Shown: positions 19,701-32,000 of the stretch, piece by piece
Layout: each line of letters starts with the position of its first letter
How positions within the stretch are numbered: position 1 is the stretch's first letter
From: Apostichopus parvimensis
Taxonomy: Eukaryota > Echinodermata > Holothuroidea > Aspidochirotida > Stichopodidae
NCBI GenBank assembly: GCA_000934455.1
Contig: KN883810.1
Coordinates: 19,178 to 52,486 of the forward strand
Direction of reading: 5' to 3'
DNA length: 33,309 bases
Program-made: the position numbers and the translations under genes
Notes under the pieces: model-generated
Database searches by the model: none
What the model saw: only the letters and a program-made list of their open reading frames with translations
What the model was told of the DNA's origin: nothing

Positions 19701-21674
19701 ATTAACGGATTCTGTTTAATTGAGAAGATATTTATAATTATATTAGTAATGTGAAGGTAAACACCTCCCTTGAAAGCTAGCAGACCAAGTTAGTCTAGAC
19801 CTCAAAGTTTGTTCATACTGCTGTTGGTTGTACTAAATGTTTGGTGAATTAAATTAAGAAACTGGAATTTGAACTTTGCTTGGAATGACAACTATTATTA
19901 GTAATTCTGGGACATTCTCGAGATAAAAAGCAATTCTGTTTTTTGATATTTTTTTTTCATCTGTGAGATATACTAGTCTCGATATTAAGCAAATGTTATG
20001 CCCTCCAGGACTTTGGTAGCAATATGTTAACCTAGGGTAGATAAGCCCCTTGTGTACAACTTTAAAGTGTATACAAAGCTACCCTTTGTTGAGGCTTGAA
20101 TGAATGGTTGGGGGGGGGGGGGGGGGTAAGGTGCTCAAAGAATTTGCAGCAGCACTACTTTAAAATGCTGCCATTGTCACTGTAACACATTTCACTGTTT
20201 TCTTTATAACAGAGGCTGAGTTGCTATCTCAGCTCTCATCCAAACAGTCTATTGACGAATTAAGAAATGACCAAGTGATGAGACTAAAAGAAGAAGTGGA
20301 AAGCTTGAGAGGAAACAAGAGACAGCTTGAAAAGCAGATAGAAGAGAAAGAGTCACTGGTAGGATTTCTTGAAAGTCAAACTTGAAATAGTTGACGTCTA
20401 ACTAATGAAAAAAATGATAACACTAGTGTTTAGACATTAAACTGTCTAACGTGTCATTTTGTAACATCCAGATCAAATTAATGGGTCACAATTTGAGGGA
20501 AGGGCTACTTTTTGGGAATTGTTTAGGGAATTATTTTAGCCTATAGATCACAATCTCAGTGATGATTATTTGAAATTATTTTGAAAGATCAACATGGCAC
20601 TTGAGGATGGTAGAAAATTTGCATATTCTGTAGATAAGTGTTTAATTTTCCAAATAAACAAACACAGGATGGGGATATTTGTTGCTTGTTCTCCCTCCCA
20701 CCCCTCTCCATATTGAGTTTTACTTCTGTTTCCACGTATGTGAAACACTTCTATAAATGATTTCTTCTGCAGATGCAAGAGGAGAATAAACACCAAGGTA
20801 GCTTACTGCAAGACATTTCCGTCTTAAAGGTCAGTATTCTGAGCCGACAAAACTGTTAGAATTTTTCCTTTTTTTACATTTTTTTATACTTATTTGCTGA
20901 TCGTAGCAATGTAAATAGAATGACTAATATGTACACTATAGGAGAGAAGTGTAGTTTTGCTGAATAGGACACCAGCCTTGGGGCCAGTAAAAGTTCCTTT
21001 TGGCGGCTGGATCATAGGCCAACCACTATGTTTGTTTTATTTCAGTATCTCCAAAGTGATGGAAACTGATACCAATTTTATCATTTCGCCTATTTTGGGA
21101 TTGTTTTGTTATGATGCAATTTGAATTTAATGTAATCAATGACGACCTCCAAAGCCGAAGTCCGAACAGAAATTTGGTCGCCTGGGACGACCATTAGAAA
21201 TATGCAGTGGTATTTCTATGAGATAAACTTAATCTTATAATCACACGATGAACGTTATCCATCTATTTTGCTCTGACAGCAGCAGAACTACTCAACAGTT
21301 GCTTTATATTATAAACATAATATTATTTGTGTTGCACAAAAAAAAAAACCCACCAGACATACCTCTCTGTTTTAAATGAGTTTGTGAACTATTTCTCGTA
21401 AACATTATCACCTGCAAAACCATCTCACAGCAGATTTATATTACTCGATAACTCCGATTTGACATCCAAAGGAATATAATCAAGTCTTCACTTTATTCTG
21501 GTGGCAAAATGAATCTCTTCTCCGTCTCAGAAAAGAAACCATGCCCAGCTCCTCCGTCTACGTAACCAAGTCAAAGAAGCCCAGATTCGGAATCATCAGT
21601 GGCACGAAGAGGCCAGCCAGATGGAACAGCAGATTGCTCATCTACAACAGCTGATCGCCGACCACGAAGCTTAA
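16550..21674 (+). CDS. CCDC122: Coiled-coil domain-containing protein 122-like, complete, eight exons
   Basis: Exons: 16550-16702, 17535-17550, 18236-18349, 19054-19135, 19534-19661, 20213-20358, 20773-20829 and 21531-21674 (TAA at 21672-21674). All phases agree and the product is 279 residues. It is almost entirely charged helix with heptad leucines and no membrane segment or catalytic motif. The N-terminal LDSLPCVVESVSHAQRQQSD, the middle HEELEKVNTVQKEL and the C-terminal QLLRLRNQVKEAQIRNHQW followed by MEQQIAHLQQLIA align in order with what I remember of vertebrate CCDC122, which is about 273 residues and has no established biochemical role. Coiled coils resemble each other easily, so another coiled-coil family is possible. 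The 3' end converges on the receptor gene. Confidence 0.62.
17535..17550 (+). CDS. CCDC122: CCDC122-like microexon 2 (16 nt)
   Basis: The acceptor TTCTTTACACACAG and donor GTAAGAAC enclose ATTCATCTTCATGAAG. It changes the phase from 0 to 1, which exon 3 needs, and gives IHLHE. Joining exon 1 directly to exon 3 breaks the frame, which supports the microexon. Confidence 0.6.
18236..18349 (+). CDS. CCDC122: CCDC122-like exon 3
   Basis: The acceptor is TTTCAACAACAG. The peptide LEKVNTVQKELKDCQKKH runs on to KCELLKK. The donor G|GTCAAA is weak, but it is the only one that gives the phase exon 4 requires. Reading through meets TAA five codons later. Confidence 0.62.
18619..18861 (+). repeat. Diverged direct repeat in intron 3 of the CCDC122-like gene
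   Basis: GATCTCCTGTAGATGAGCAT (18619 onward) and GATCTCCTGTGGATGAGTAC (18819 onward) start two similar blocks of about 42 bp, both ending in a TTTACTG- or ATTACTG-like word. The purpose is unknown. Confidence 0.55.
19054..19135 (+). CDS. CCDC122: CCDC122-like exon 4
   Basis: The acceptor CTCTACTCTAG and donor AG|GTAAGC bound IVQLLEEDFQLSTDITDLDK and the following KLQRDQ, phase 2 at the end. Confidence 0.68.
19534..19661 (+). CDS. CCDC122: CCDC122-like exon 5
   Basis: The acceptor TTTCATTTAG and donor A|GTAACA bound 42 codons, including IHDEYSNKVIHHKTQVLEL and KQEILLDQLQAE. Confidence 0.68.
20213..20358 (+). CDS. CCDC122: CCDC122-like exon 6
   Basis: The acceptor CTTTATAACAG and donor GTAGGAT bound 48 codons of strong coiled coil (AELLSQLSSKQSIDEL, then RLKEEVESLRGNKRQLEK). 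Confidence 0.72.
20773..20829 (+). CDS. CCDC122: CCDC122-like exon 7
   Basis: The acceptor TTCTTCTGCAG and donor GTCAGTAT bound 19 codons, MQEENKHQGSLLQDISVLK, phase 0 on both sides. Confidence 0.7.
21133..21212 (-). repeat. Diverged dispersed repeat, copy 2
   Basis: On the minus strand it reads TTTCTAATGGTCGTCC, then AAATTTCTG, then CTTTGGAGGTCGTCA, matching 10288-10372 in the same order and similar spacing. It lies in the last intron of the CCDC122-like gene. Confidence 0.55.
21531..21674 (+). CDS. CCDC122: CCDC122-like exon 8 with stop codon
   Basis: The acceptor is CTCCGTCTCAG. Forty-seven codons (KRNHAQLLRLRNQVKEAQ onward, ending LIADHEA) are followed by TAA. This exon has the best similarity to the CCDC122 C-terminus. 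Confidence 0.75.
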   Translation, partial: KRNHAQLLRLRNQVKEAQIRNHQWHEEASQMEQQIAHLQQLIADHEA

Positions 21675-21966
21675 TTTCCTCTCATCCAGGGAGGTACAGT
21701 CCGTTGTGACAAAAGGACACACCAGTAAAAAGGGATATAGACTTACTCTGCAATTTTCCTGCCCCCCAAACCCCCCCCCCCCCCAGAAAAGAAAAGAAAT
21801 CGTGGCTATGTGTAAGTATATCTTAGCACCAGCTTACATGCAATGTATCATCCATTAAGCTGACTTTCAGATCTGCCAGTGTTTGTGTGCATTTGAATGT
21901 CTTGGATCTACAGGAGACATATTTCGGTCTGTCAAGGCTGCATTGGTGGGTTCATTTTCCTGACCC

Positions 21967-21972
21967 ATTAAA
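21967..21972 (+). terminator. Candidate poly(A) signal of the CCDC122-like gene
   Basis: ATTAAA lies 293 bases after the stop codon. A canonical AATAAA follows at 22431-22436. Which one is used cannot be told from sequence. Confidence 0.25.
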
Positions 21973-23607
21973 CGTGTTAGCTTCTCTTACTTTGTCATTG
22001 AAATGCATTGTCTCTCTCCCAATTTTGCTGCATTGTCCGAATTTTACTGGGTAGCAGGGGGTGAAGTGAGAGGGTGGGAGGGCAGGAGGGGCAGGGTAGT
22101 GGCTGATATTGCTGGCCAACCTCTTCCCATGCCATGATATGACAACAATGTCCAGAGTATCAATGGACTTGGAACTGAAAAAGAACTGACAGCAATAACA
22201 CAAGACAAGTCAAGAGTTGTACTTATTATTTTTTAATAGTAATTATTCCATTTAACATATCTCATGTTTACTCCAATACAAAATAATTCTCTGCATATTT
22301 CACAAATCTTTTGACAATAATTTGATGGCTTATAATAACAATGACATTTGTCCATGTCAGGACCAGCCATATTAATCCATGCTAAAATAGCCAATATTCT
22401 TCCTTCTTTCCTTTACCATATTTTAGAAAGAATAAAAAGAATTCTCTCTTAATTTGAGCTTCTTTATTTTATTTATTATGTATAAAAGAAAAGCAACCAA
22501 AAAGGGTTCAGCATATGCAAACTCTTTGGTGAGGATTAATGGCTGAATATTATAAACTGTTTTTATTATGTTACAATTGAATACACTTTGCAAACAAAGA
22601 AATGGCAGGTTTTGGTAACTGTTTTCGTGAATAGTATTTCTTTGACCTCAAGAGGCCTCAAGATGTGTGTTCCTTTTAATATAAGGCACGTGTCATTCCG
22701 TAATTCTTATGGACAGTTCAATAGTACATGGTGTCTTCAGAGTTTCAGGGACAAGGTACACTGTGTTTTGAATATGCAGTTTACAATTTAAAAATGTAGA
22801 GTCTTTTCTTATTTAATATGCTGACTTATGCTAATTTATGTTAATTTATGCGAATCTGAAGGCTTCAATCTTTTGTCGAAAGGCTGCAAGATTATTGATA
22901 AACTTACTGGAAGAAGAAACTCACATTTTGGGCTGAACTCACACTACTCTAGAAATTACACTATATAGTTCATTGCTGATTGAGAAAATGCTACAGTACT
23001 GCATGTAAGACAACCATTAGGCAGTACTAACAAAAAGGTCAAACTGAAAAAGGCTCAAAAATACAGAAATACATCCATTACAATTATCCTGTGCAAAATA
23101 TTTTCTGCCTTTTTGTGTTACAGTTAATTTTTAATGACTCCCAGGGGAGTGATTAGTACCCCTTCACTACTTTCTGAAAGTTAGTCATAAGAGTCAAAGG
23201 CCATGTTGTCCCAAACAGAATGAAGCAAATTAAGTCAAGAAAATTCTCCTAAGAGAGTTTATACAGTGACAAAATCTTGAGAAAATTAATGGTATGTTAA
23301 GACTAGAATTGCCTTTAAACGGAAGGATTTGCCAGAATATCACCTTTATACAGTTCCCCACGGCACTTGATATAAACCCCAATCGTAAGTGGAAATGTAG
23401 ACATAAACGTAAAATGCAGTTGCATGGGAAGCCATTCAAGAAACCTGCTAACTATGATAGATATAATTTCGATAACTCAATATTTCTATTTTCTCTAGCT
23501 TAGATCATTCAATATGATACGGTAAATCTCGGTTCAAATTATTCACACGTTTGCGAGGGGAAACTAAGTATAACCCGGACAAGATCTTACAATGAATCCT
23601 CACCACT

Positions 23608-23661
23608 GTGACACGTGTGACACTGGTGACATGTGTCACCACTGGTGACACTGCTGTCACC
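23608..23661. repeat. GTGACA/TGTCAC repeat cluster
   Basis: Six or more GTGAC or GTCAC words occur in 54 bp on both strands, including ACACGTGT (E-box core) and the inverted pair GGTGACA-TG-TGTCACC. It may be a microsatellite of imperfect GTGACACTG units or a cluster of binding sites. Confidence 0.6.
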
Positions 23662-25147
23662 TTGAAAACATTCTTACTTTGTCTACATTAAAATATGTAA
23701 TTTCTTTCAACCGCAGCCATTGCCTACAACCTTTCCATCATAGAACTCTTTTAAAGCTTTCTCTGTCACACTTATTAACACATATAAACTGAATACACGA
23801 TATGTCATGATTTTATACATGCGACCTAACAGCACACCATTCATAATTTTTCTGTAATATAGTTTACCTCCCTATCGCTTATGTAAAATAATAAATTTCT
23901 ATTTTCTTTTAAAACATAAAAAATTCAACTCATCAATAATAACTCTCTATAATTTGACCATGACATAAAAATAAATAAACAGAAATATCAACAAGATCAC
24001 ATGGATAAACAGGCATCACAAAAAAATGCTCCGTTAAAACGGGAAAAGATAATAGTCTGCCCTCTTTCACATTTGGACACCTCCATTTGTTATGAAATCA
24101 TCCCTCAATTTCATTACTCTTCAATTTGATAAAAAAAATGTTGTGTGTCTATTATGTTGTTGTCCTGTGATTTCAACATACCTAACATTCAAACATAGTT
24201 GTGGACATGTACATGAATAGATTTATGCTATAAAAAAAAATTAATTAAAAAAAAACAAATCAATAATACAAAAGTTTACTACAACTCTAAAGGTCATCAT
24301 CTTGCATGTTCCTAACACATCTAAGGCAAGTATTCCCCCACAGCCCCCCCCCCTCCAGAAATCTGACCCTTTGCGATATTTTGCGATGGACTACAAAATT
24401 TCACGTTGAAGTAAAATACTCAGAGGGTGGCATTACCCGCTTGGTAAGTTCACAGACAACATTCTGCTTAATTTTTCCTAGATTATAAAGTTTAAAGTAA
24501 GAGTAGAGAAATCTACATAATAGTATCAAAGATTTTATCGGATACTACACGACCGACGACGGTATAGTGGAATAGAATAAAAGTTAAAACTGAAAGTTAA
24601 GAACGAGAAATGGTTCGCTGCATAAGAAGGCAATTGGTACAAAATTCGCAGGTCGAATCAATTTACAAACACTTCAAAAGGTGATTAGAATTCAGCATAT
24701 AAGATTGGATGAAAGAAAATTTGCTAGGATGTAATTCCACTTCCATTTAACCGATGGTGTGACACTTGTTACATGAAAGCTGAAAACGATACCATCTTAC
24801 TGAGTTAAAGATATTAAATGTAGTGTAAAACAATCTTAACATCCTGCTGATAAAGTGATACCTAATTAATAACTAATACATAATTGACTACTTATAAATT
24901 GCTCCACGAGTCTCAGAAACCCATCATTAAGTGCAGATGTAAGAAGCCGGAACATACAAAACTAAGTTAACCCCAACCCACCCTCCCTCGCTCCTCCCCC
25001 TTCCAAAACAGAATAAGAATTCAAAGAATAAAAAGTTACTGAAAATTAAACTTTACAAAGAGACTTTAGAATATTAAAATTATTCAGAGAGATTAAAATA
25101 TTAATAAGAATAATCCAATTATACATTCCACAATCACAGCTTGCAAG

Positions 25148-25153
25148 TTTATT
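25148..25153 (-). terminator. Candidate poly(A) signal of the receptor gene
   Basis: AATAAA on the minus strand, 420 bases beyond the stop codon, is the first canonical hexamer in that direction. Confidence 0.35.
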
Positions 25154-25572
25154 GACAAACCTTTTGGCAGTCTTCTTTTTGGGTTTGGATTTCAGTTTTT
25201 AAGTTGTTTTCGTTTCTTCGGTAAAAGAACCAACAGTTGATAACAAGTCTGCAAGAGGTGATCTTTGATGAGTTACCGTGTGGTGGAATGAACAATTGGA
25301 CTTCTAGCCTCATAAATAGATCTGTAATGGTGTGCTTTGCAAGACGGAATGGTCGGTGTTAATGCAGCTACGCTGTCCTCACCTTTCCACCGAGGCAGTC
25401 GTGCTTGTTAATGCACTCCTTAAAAAACAGACTATAGTGTTTTGCATCTCAAAATTCCTTTGCTTCACAATGTTTGCTGTGCACACTAAACAGCTGAAAG
25501 ACTGTCTCTGAATACAAGTTAAAAACGACACCAATCTTGGTTTCCCACTTTTTCAAATTTTTTCTCTCCCCA

Positions 25573-26078
25573 TCAGACGGGAAAATTGTGTCTGTTGCGG
25601 TTGGATGACATGAATCCGTCGTCATGGTTTTCATACCGGTAACCAGAGCGAGGCATTTGATCCCTTGGGTTTGGAATAGGGTGGGTATCTACCCCGACTG
25701 ATAACGTGTTACCATAGGAATCCATCATAATACCGGCATATAGTTCATCTATTGGTATGGGTACCAAACCATTATTGTACCCGTCACCCAGGTTGGGAGT
25801 ACCGTCCCCTTCTGGTACTGTCTGGTACGTACTGGCACTGACAGTAGTGTTAACCCTCGGCCTGAACCCCGCCTCCTCTTCTGGTTCGTAGGATTTATTG
25901 AGCTGGGTCAGTTGGCCTATTTCCCACCTCTTGCGGTCCTGCTTTTTCTCCTCCTGGGTGGATCGCCAGAGGCAGATCATCAGAGCGAAGATGACGATCA
26001 CTAACAGAGCTCCGATGCCGACGCAAATGTAAATGATCAACATCACCCAATCCAATGGTGCCGTCACCGGTTCAGGAC
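25573..26078 (-). CDS. Receptor exon: transmembrane helix and cytoplasmic tail
   Basis: The acceptor is ATCAATTTAG. After PEPVTAPLD comes the hydrophobic helix WVMLIIYICVGIGALLVIVI (continuing FALMICLW). A positively charged stop-transfer region (KKQDRKRW) and about 130 cytosolic residues follow. The tail has seven tyrosines, including three in YxN context (YNN, YGN, YEN), one YxxΦ motif (YAGI) and the C-terminus NFPV, a possible class II PDZ ligand. No kinase or other enzyme domain is present. Confidence 0.88.
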
Positions 26079-29000
26079 CTAAATTGATGCGAGATGAAAT
26101 GAAAACATTTGACATTAAACTAACGAAGAATGTAATTTTGACGAATCAACTAATTACTTGCCGCTATTGAGATGAGGAGAAGTCAAAAGCGAGCTAGGGA
26201 AAGTTGCATCTGGTGTGATGGGTTCATTCTCTTGATAACCATGGCGATGACCTATTGCAGAACTCCATACATATTGCAGGAGGGGGACGGGGGGGGGGAA
26301 TCAATCAGAGAGAAGGAAAGGGAAAGGAAAGGGAAAGATTGAGACCTTATCATCTTGACTTTGAAGATTGCTGGGCTCACATCATCAGATTTTAATCCCC
26401 TAAATTTTCTATTTCTAAGATTCTAACGGAAATAAAATGAAGGATTGTGTGTGTTATCAGAGCTAAGAGTGCTTCATTTCTTCAATTTTTAACCAAGTTT
26501 AAACAACTAGAAGATAACGAAAATATATATACATACTTTTACCATCGAATGCATTTTGAGAGAAACTTACAAGAAATCTGTCCCGCCGAAGTACTCGTAA
26601 CAGCGCAATCATCACACGTGGTCGCACCTCTATTTGGTTGGAATTTACCAGGATCACAAGGAAGACAGCTACTCTGCCCCTGCTCTGATTGGGACGTCCC
26701 TGCTTCGCAAAGATCGCAGGTATCGGCTCGTTCGTCGTACCTGGATCCAGCAGGACATGTCACTGAAAAGGAGAGGAAATCAAGTACGTGTGTAATTATA
26801 CATTGAAATCTATAGGCAGAAGGTTTGTTTAGCTACACCGCTGGGGAAAACGTGTATGCGTATCTGACAGTAGGATGACATGCCACCCGATCCAAATTGA
26901 GTCGACGATGATTATAGCTAGACTTATAAATTCTCATGACCTGGTTCTTTTCTATTCATATTATGTTCATATCATCAAGGCAGGCAACCATCGACGATCA
27001 CAAAAAAACATTTGTACCATATCTTAAAGTAACTGTCGTTTTCCTGATTCGAGGGTCGTGTTGCCTATGGGGGGGAGGCGGGAGGGGGCTGACTAACAGA
27101 TGTTTCCTAAACTAGATTAGTCCGGCCCCTTTCTATTCGTAAAATACTCATTCGGATTATCTCATGGTACGACTTAACCACCTAAACGGATCACAGAGCC
27201 CACGTGACCAGTTTTCATAATATAAAAAAATTACGCTGTAATGTAACGAATCGGGGCAAAACCTTGCATACTTACAGCAATCGCCATTCCTTGAGACCGA
27301 GCCTCTCGGACAAGCTGCGATGAATTCTGGAGATACCACCATACTGCTGTACGAGACGGTTTCCTCTCCAAAGCTCAAAATGATGCTATCCTCTGCCTCC
27401 CCTATATTATTGATCAGACGATTCACATCCATCTGGACGTCCTCTGCAGAAGCCCTGTCACTCACCACCCCAGAGATTTCCACGTTCACTCGGACGCCTC
27501 CGAGGGAATTCTGTCGCCGTTTCCTCTGTGAGAAGCTATCTTCGGCTACACATGTCGCTGAGATGGAATTTGGCAGGCAGGCTTCTGCGAGGTCCAGTCT
27601 GCAGAGGTTCAGCTCGTCCAGTTTATCCCGCATGAACTCCACTGCGTCGACGAGGAACACACCCACAGTACACGGCAAGGTCTCCAAAGGAAACAAAAAA
27701 CTGACAACTTTCCTAACAGACACTGGATCTTGAATAGCTGTGAATAAAATAGATCATGTATTTTTTACAATTTTTTTTTACAATTTCTTCCATTATATTT
27801 TTGGAAATATTCCTCATGCAGAATGTATACTTAGCAATGAGCCAAAATTTAGACAGCATCACTCTGTCCGGAGAAACGTTTCGACTCTAGATGCCAAACT
27901 TATAATGGGGTAGGGAAAAAGGTTGCAGGGACAGATATTACCTTCCTCACCCCCCTTCCCCCCCCCACCCACCCACTCCTCCTTTTTCACTGTGGAAACC
28001 ACAGTGAAAAGCCAGTCTTCTTATTAGGGATGACAGTTTCGGTCTGGTTTTAATCTGTTACAATGCCCATTTTATGGAGTCAAATTCCACTTATGATTTC
28101 ATCTTTGATATATAGAGCAATAAAACCAAAGCAGCAACTCTCCCTCCTATTAGAAATCTTCATTATTTTTATTATCAAAAAAAAAAAAATTCATTCATCA
28201 AATTTGCATAACCCAACTAAGTTATTGATGGTGCATGTGGACCACAATTGGTTAAAATCCCTGATTAGGGCTCTGGCGGATCTTAGATTGAAATCAAAGG
28301 AATAGCTTAAGCTGATACATACCAGCACATTGTATAGGGTCCTTGTCCCATTGCTGATTTCTGCAGGTGTAATATTCTCCGTTAGGAGCGGCAAAGCCAT
28401 CGTCGCATGTGACCTTGCATATGCGGTCCCCCGTGGTATTCAGCGAACACGACACTCGGCCGTTGGACGTAGGAATTTCTGGACATGTGGTGCCTGTCAA
28501 AATGATGACAATTTGTATGACATATACGACACAGTCTAAACTTAATAGGATGATCAGTTTTGCTGTAAATTACAAAATCTGAAGATAATGGCCACAAATG
28601 CAGTATTACAGAGTCGAATGGTTACCATGGCAACGTAAAACGGCTATGGTAACCACAGGTCCAAAAATGATCAAAGAACCGTTTAGAGACGCTGTGGGAC
28701 CGTTTGGTAGATTTCTTGGAACTGAAGCGGTTTTATAATAATATGTTTTAAATATAGATGATATAAATAATACTGAATAAGTTTTTTAGGCCCTTCTGAA
28801 AACAAGCTGCTATAGGTGGTAGCCAGTGGGACTGACTAGACCTGACACTTAATGCACAATAAATGCATTGGTTGTCCCACCTCTCACCCCCCACCCCAAA
28901 ACCACTTAAACCATGGCTGTCCACCACAAACAAGTCTTTGTCTTCCCCTCCCTTCCTCACCCTTACTAACACCGTATTAAAAATACAACAAAAATGAGCA

Positions 29001-32000
29001 ATCTGGAAACACAATTAATTAGTGAATGTTTGCTGAACTGAAATATTGTACAATATTCAATGGAGATATGAAATGTGAAGCTGAAATTATCTTAGTGACA
29101 AGTACATAGCAGAGAAAAATTTATGCCCCCGAATTTTTCCTACCCCCACCCCCCCCTCCTCTCCCCCAGCCAGCCTAACACTTAAAGATGAGTAAAATGG
29201 TGAAACATTCTCCCTCGTGATGATATTTACCTCGTTTATTCAACGTTAGGGTAAACTGGCATTCGGCCTTGTTACCAGCGATGTCGTATATGCTGACTGT
29301 CACCCTCCTTTGCCGACCGTCAGAGTCGACAGTCGTTGGACTGAACTCCACTGGGTTCTCCTCTCTCAGGCCGATATTGTCCGATTTTGTTATTAGAGGC
29401 AGAGGCAAAGATGCCACTTCCACAGTGTCATCAGATGTGACGTCCGTATAATCGTTCGGACACTCTACCTCAGGAGGGACTTGATCTGGTGGAAAAAAAA
29501 ATACAAAGAAAAAATCATTTTTGATTTAACATCATAAATTGGCTACACAATCGCTTCATATAGTGGAATCATCGCGTAAAGAAAAAGGGAGGGTTCCTAG
29601 ATAAAATACAGACAAACAATTTGATTATCTTTTCAACTTTCATTAACCCAATCCCCCGCCCCTTACAATAATCGATTACTCACGGTACATTAAGGAAGAG
29701 GAACGAATGTGAGCATAAGTCTGAGGTACAAACTAACATTAATAAGTGAATAAGAGTTTGCTGAAATAAATCAATAAATTAATGAAATATTAGTTAGGAT
29801 ATGAAGATAAGATGCAGAGGAGAGGGAGGGAGGGAGAGGGGGAGGGAGGGGGGGCATTTCTTGTCAAGGTGATCTCTTGAACTTGGATAAGTAGCCTGCG
29901 TATTATCCTCGGGTTTGTTAAGCAAGCGTGGAAATCTTGACAGAAGGGTCCTTGTTAACCAAAAAGAAAAGAGAGGACAATATCTACACTACACAACAGC
30001 CCAAAAAGAGAAAAAACAAATCCAGACCCCAACCCCAGTCAACACGCCACTTTACCTTTAGCGAATTTCAGTCCAATCAAAATAACAAGACCAAGAAAAA
30101 CGGAGAAATCAAAAGGTTTAAAACAAGAATTCCTGCCGAACCCAAAATACTTCAGATCATGGTTCGGTAACCATATATGTAACCTTCACTGCACCTCCCA
30201 TTGTCCCTCTCTCCATTACTCCCATCCCCCACCCCAACATCCCCTTTCCACTCCCTCAATTAAGTAACTAAAATTTTAAAAACAAGCTTTCACATGTGAA
30301 ACAAGCTGCAGGTTAACGTTGTACCAAAGTATTTTTAAAATTTCTGATTTGATTTTCATCATCGTCTAAGATATCATGTCACATTTCTCAACGAGTCAAA
30401 GATGGCAAGAATGGTTTGTATCTTCTCTATGGTATGCTCCTCATCTAGAGGTTGTACCCCTGTTCTTGCAAAGTATGCAGTCCATACTGTTCCTCCAATA
30501 CGAACATCTCTCTCCGATATGGAGGCTCAGTCGAACGATTATCAAAACTTTGCATGTAGACAGACATAAACAATGACATGTGCAGCAAATGATGCACAGG
30601 ATAGAAAGCAGACAGCCAGGATGTTGAGTTAATGCATTTGACTCGATTCAAATGTTTTTTTTTAGGGGGGGGGAAGGGGTAAAGAAGCTCACCCGTTAAT
30701 CTGACTGTGAAGGAGCAAGTCCCTTCTCTATTAAACTGATCTGTAGCTCGCAAGACAAACTTTTGTCCGGTCAAATAAATGTCATCATATTCCACTTCGG
30801 AAGGGAACTGGATGATCGGTCCGGTTATGACATTAAACTCGATGGCCTCGCCGGTCTCGGGTATTCTGGCCACCGGATTCAGGGTGATGTTGGCCAAGTT
30901 TTCGTTTGAGGTGATCGGATAACTGACGGTCACGCCAGGACAATCTGTAAATTCGGGACCTTTAGCTGTGGAAAAATTGAAAAACAATGACAGGTAACGG
31001 CTAGGCTGCAAGAAAAGGATGTTTTGAATACCACAGATTTGAAAAGATTTGAAAAATAAGATTTAATTTCCACATTTCAAAATACAACACCTCGATTGAA
31101 CACTTAGAGATATCTTCATATGAGAGAGAGAGAGAATGTTTCAAGCATCTGTCAAGTACTCTGCATTCCTGGTCTCAAAGATAGTTAAAGCTAGTGGGTA
31201 AGCTTAGCATTACTCCTTCACAGCTTAGTAGAGAAAATAAAATATGTCTAGTAGTGGCAAGAGTCTCGCGCCCTCCTTTTCTCTTCTACGATGATACAAA
31301 CAACAGGGGTTATGATTATGACTGGAACCAAAAAAATGTCGCCTCAAAATTATTGGTTAAGGATAAATGGTCACCAACATGCATCAAACATAAATCTTCA
31401 TTAACCCAGTCCTCTTCAAAAGGTGACAGTTGAGATTCTAGTCGTATAAGTAAAATCGACCATCCGAAAACTAACTGGGAAAGTATCAACAAATTTTTTT
31501 GGTCAAAAACTGGACATAAACTAGTGACCTCAACGTTTCAAGTCTTTTGCTCTACCAACCTGGGACTCCTATCCAACTTCGTGGGGATTTATTTCTACAT
31601 TACGTTGGTTTCTGAGAGTAATTATGTTGAAATACAGCGATGACAAAATTAGCTGTAAGAATCTCTAATTCATAATCTAATAAGACTAACAATTAATTCG
31701 GGGATTAAATACAATTTACGATTTGGGGGACTCCTTTTGGGGTGAGAGACCGCGAGGAGAGCTCACTTGGAAAATTGTTTCCTCGGATGTGGTTTGTCTG
31801 ACACTAGCGAATGGTTGGCAGTACGTGCCTCGATCATAAATAGGCCATTTATTAATCTCTTCCATTTTTAACAATCTTTATTACCTTATCACCTTAAAAT
31901 ACCCATATAACTATGGGAATTAGTCAAACAGTATTTCCTGAGTGGAAATCCTACATTGACTATTTCCCCCAAGCTATTCACACAACAACATGAAGCTTGT

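Larger units (their letters stand above)
21675..25572. other. Convergent intergenic region
   Basis: This is the 3' flank of both the CCDC122-like gene (plus) and the receptor gene (minus). It contains 3' UTR sequence, a C13 run near 21772 and the GTGAC-rich cluster at 23608-23661. It also has long AT-rich stretches. No exon was found. Confidence 0.6.

Noticed and set aside
24306-24488. A 60-codon plus-strand frame after a C run
   Set aside because: No splice context, no motif and poor composition. A chance frame in intergenic DNA.
26447-26806. A 119-codon plus-strand frame
   Set aside because: It is antisense to the GCC2/GCC3 exon 26571-26762.
27320-27733. A 137-codon plus-strand open frame
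   Set aside because: It is antisense to the receptor exon 27276-27737, which has proper splice sites and continuous phase.
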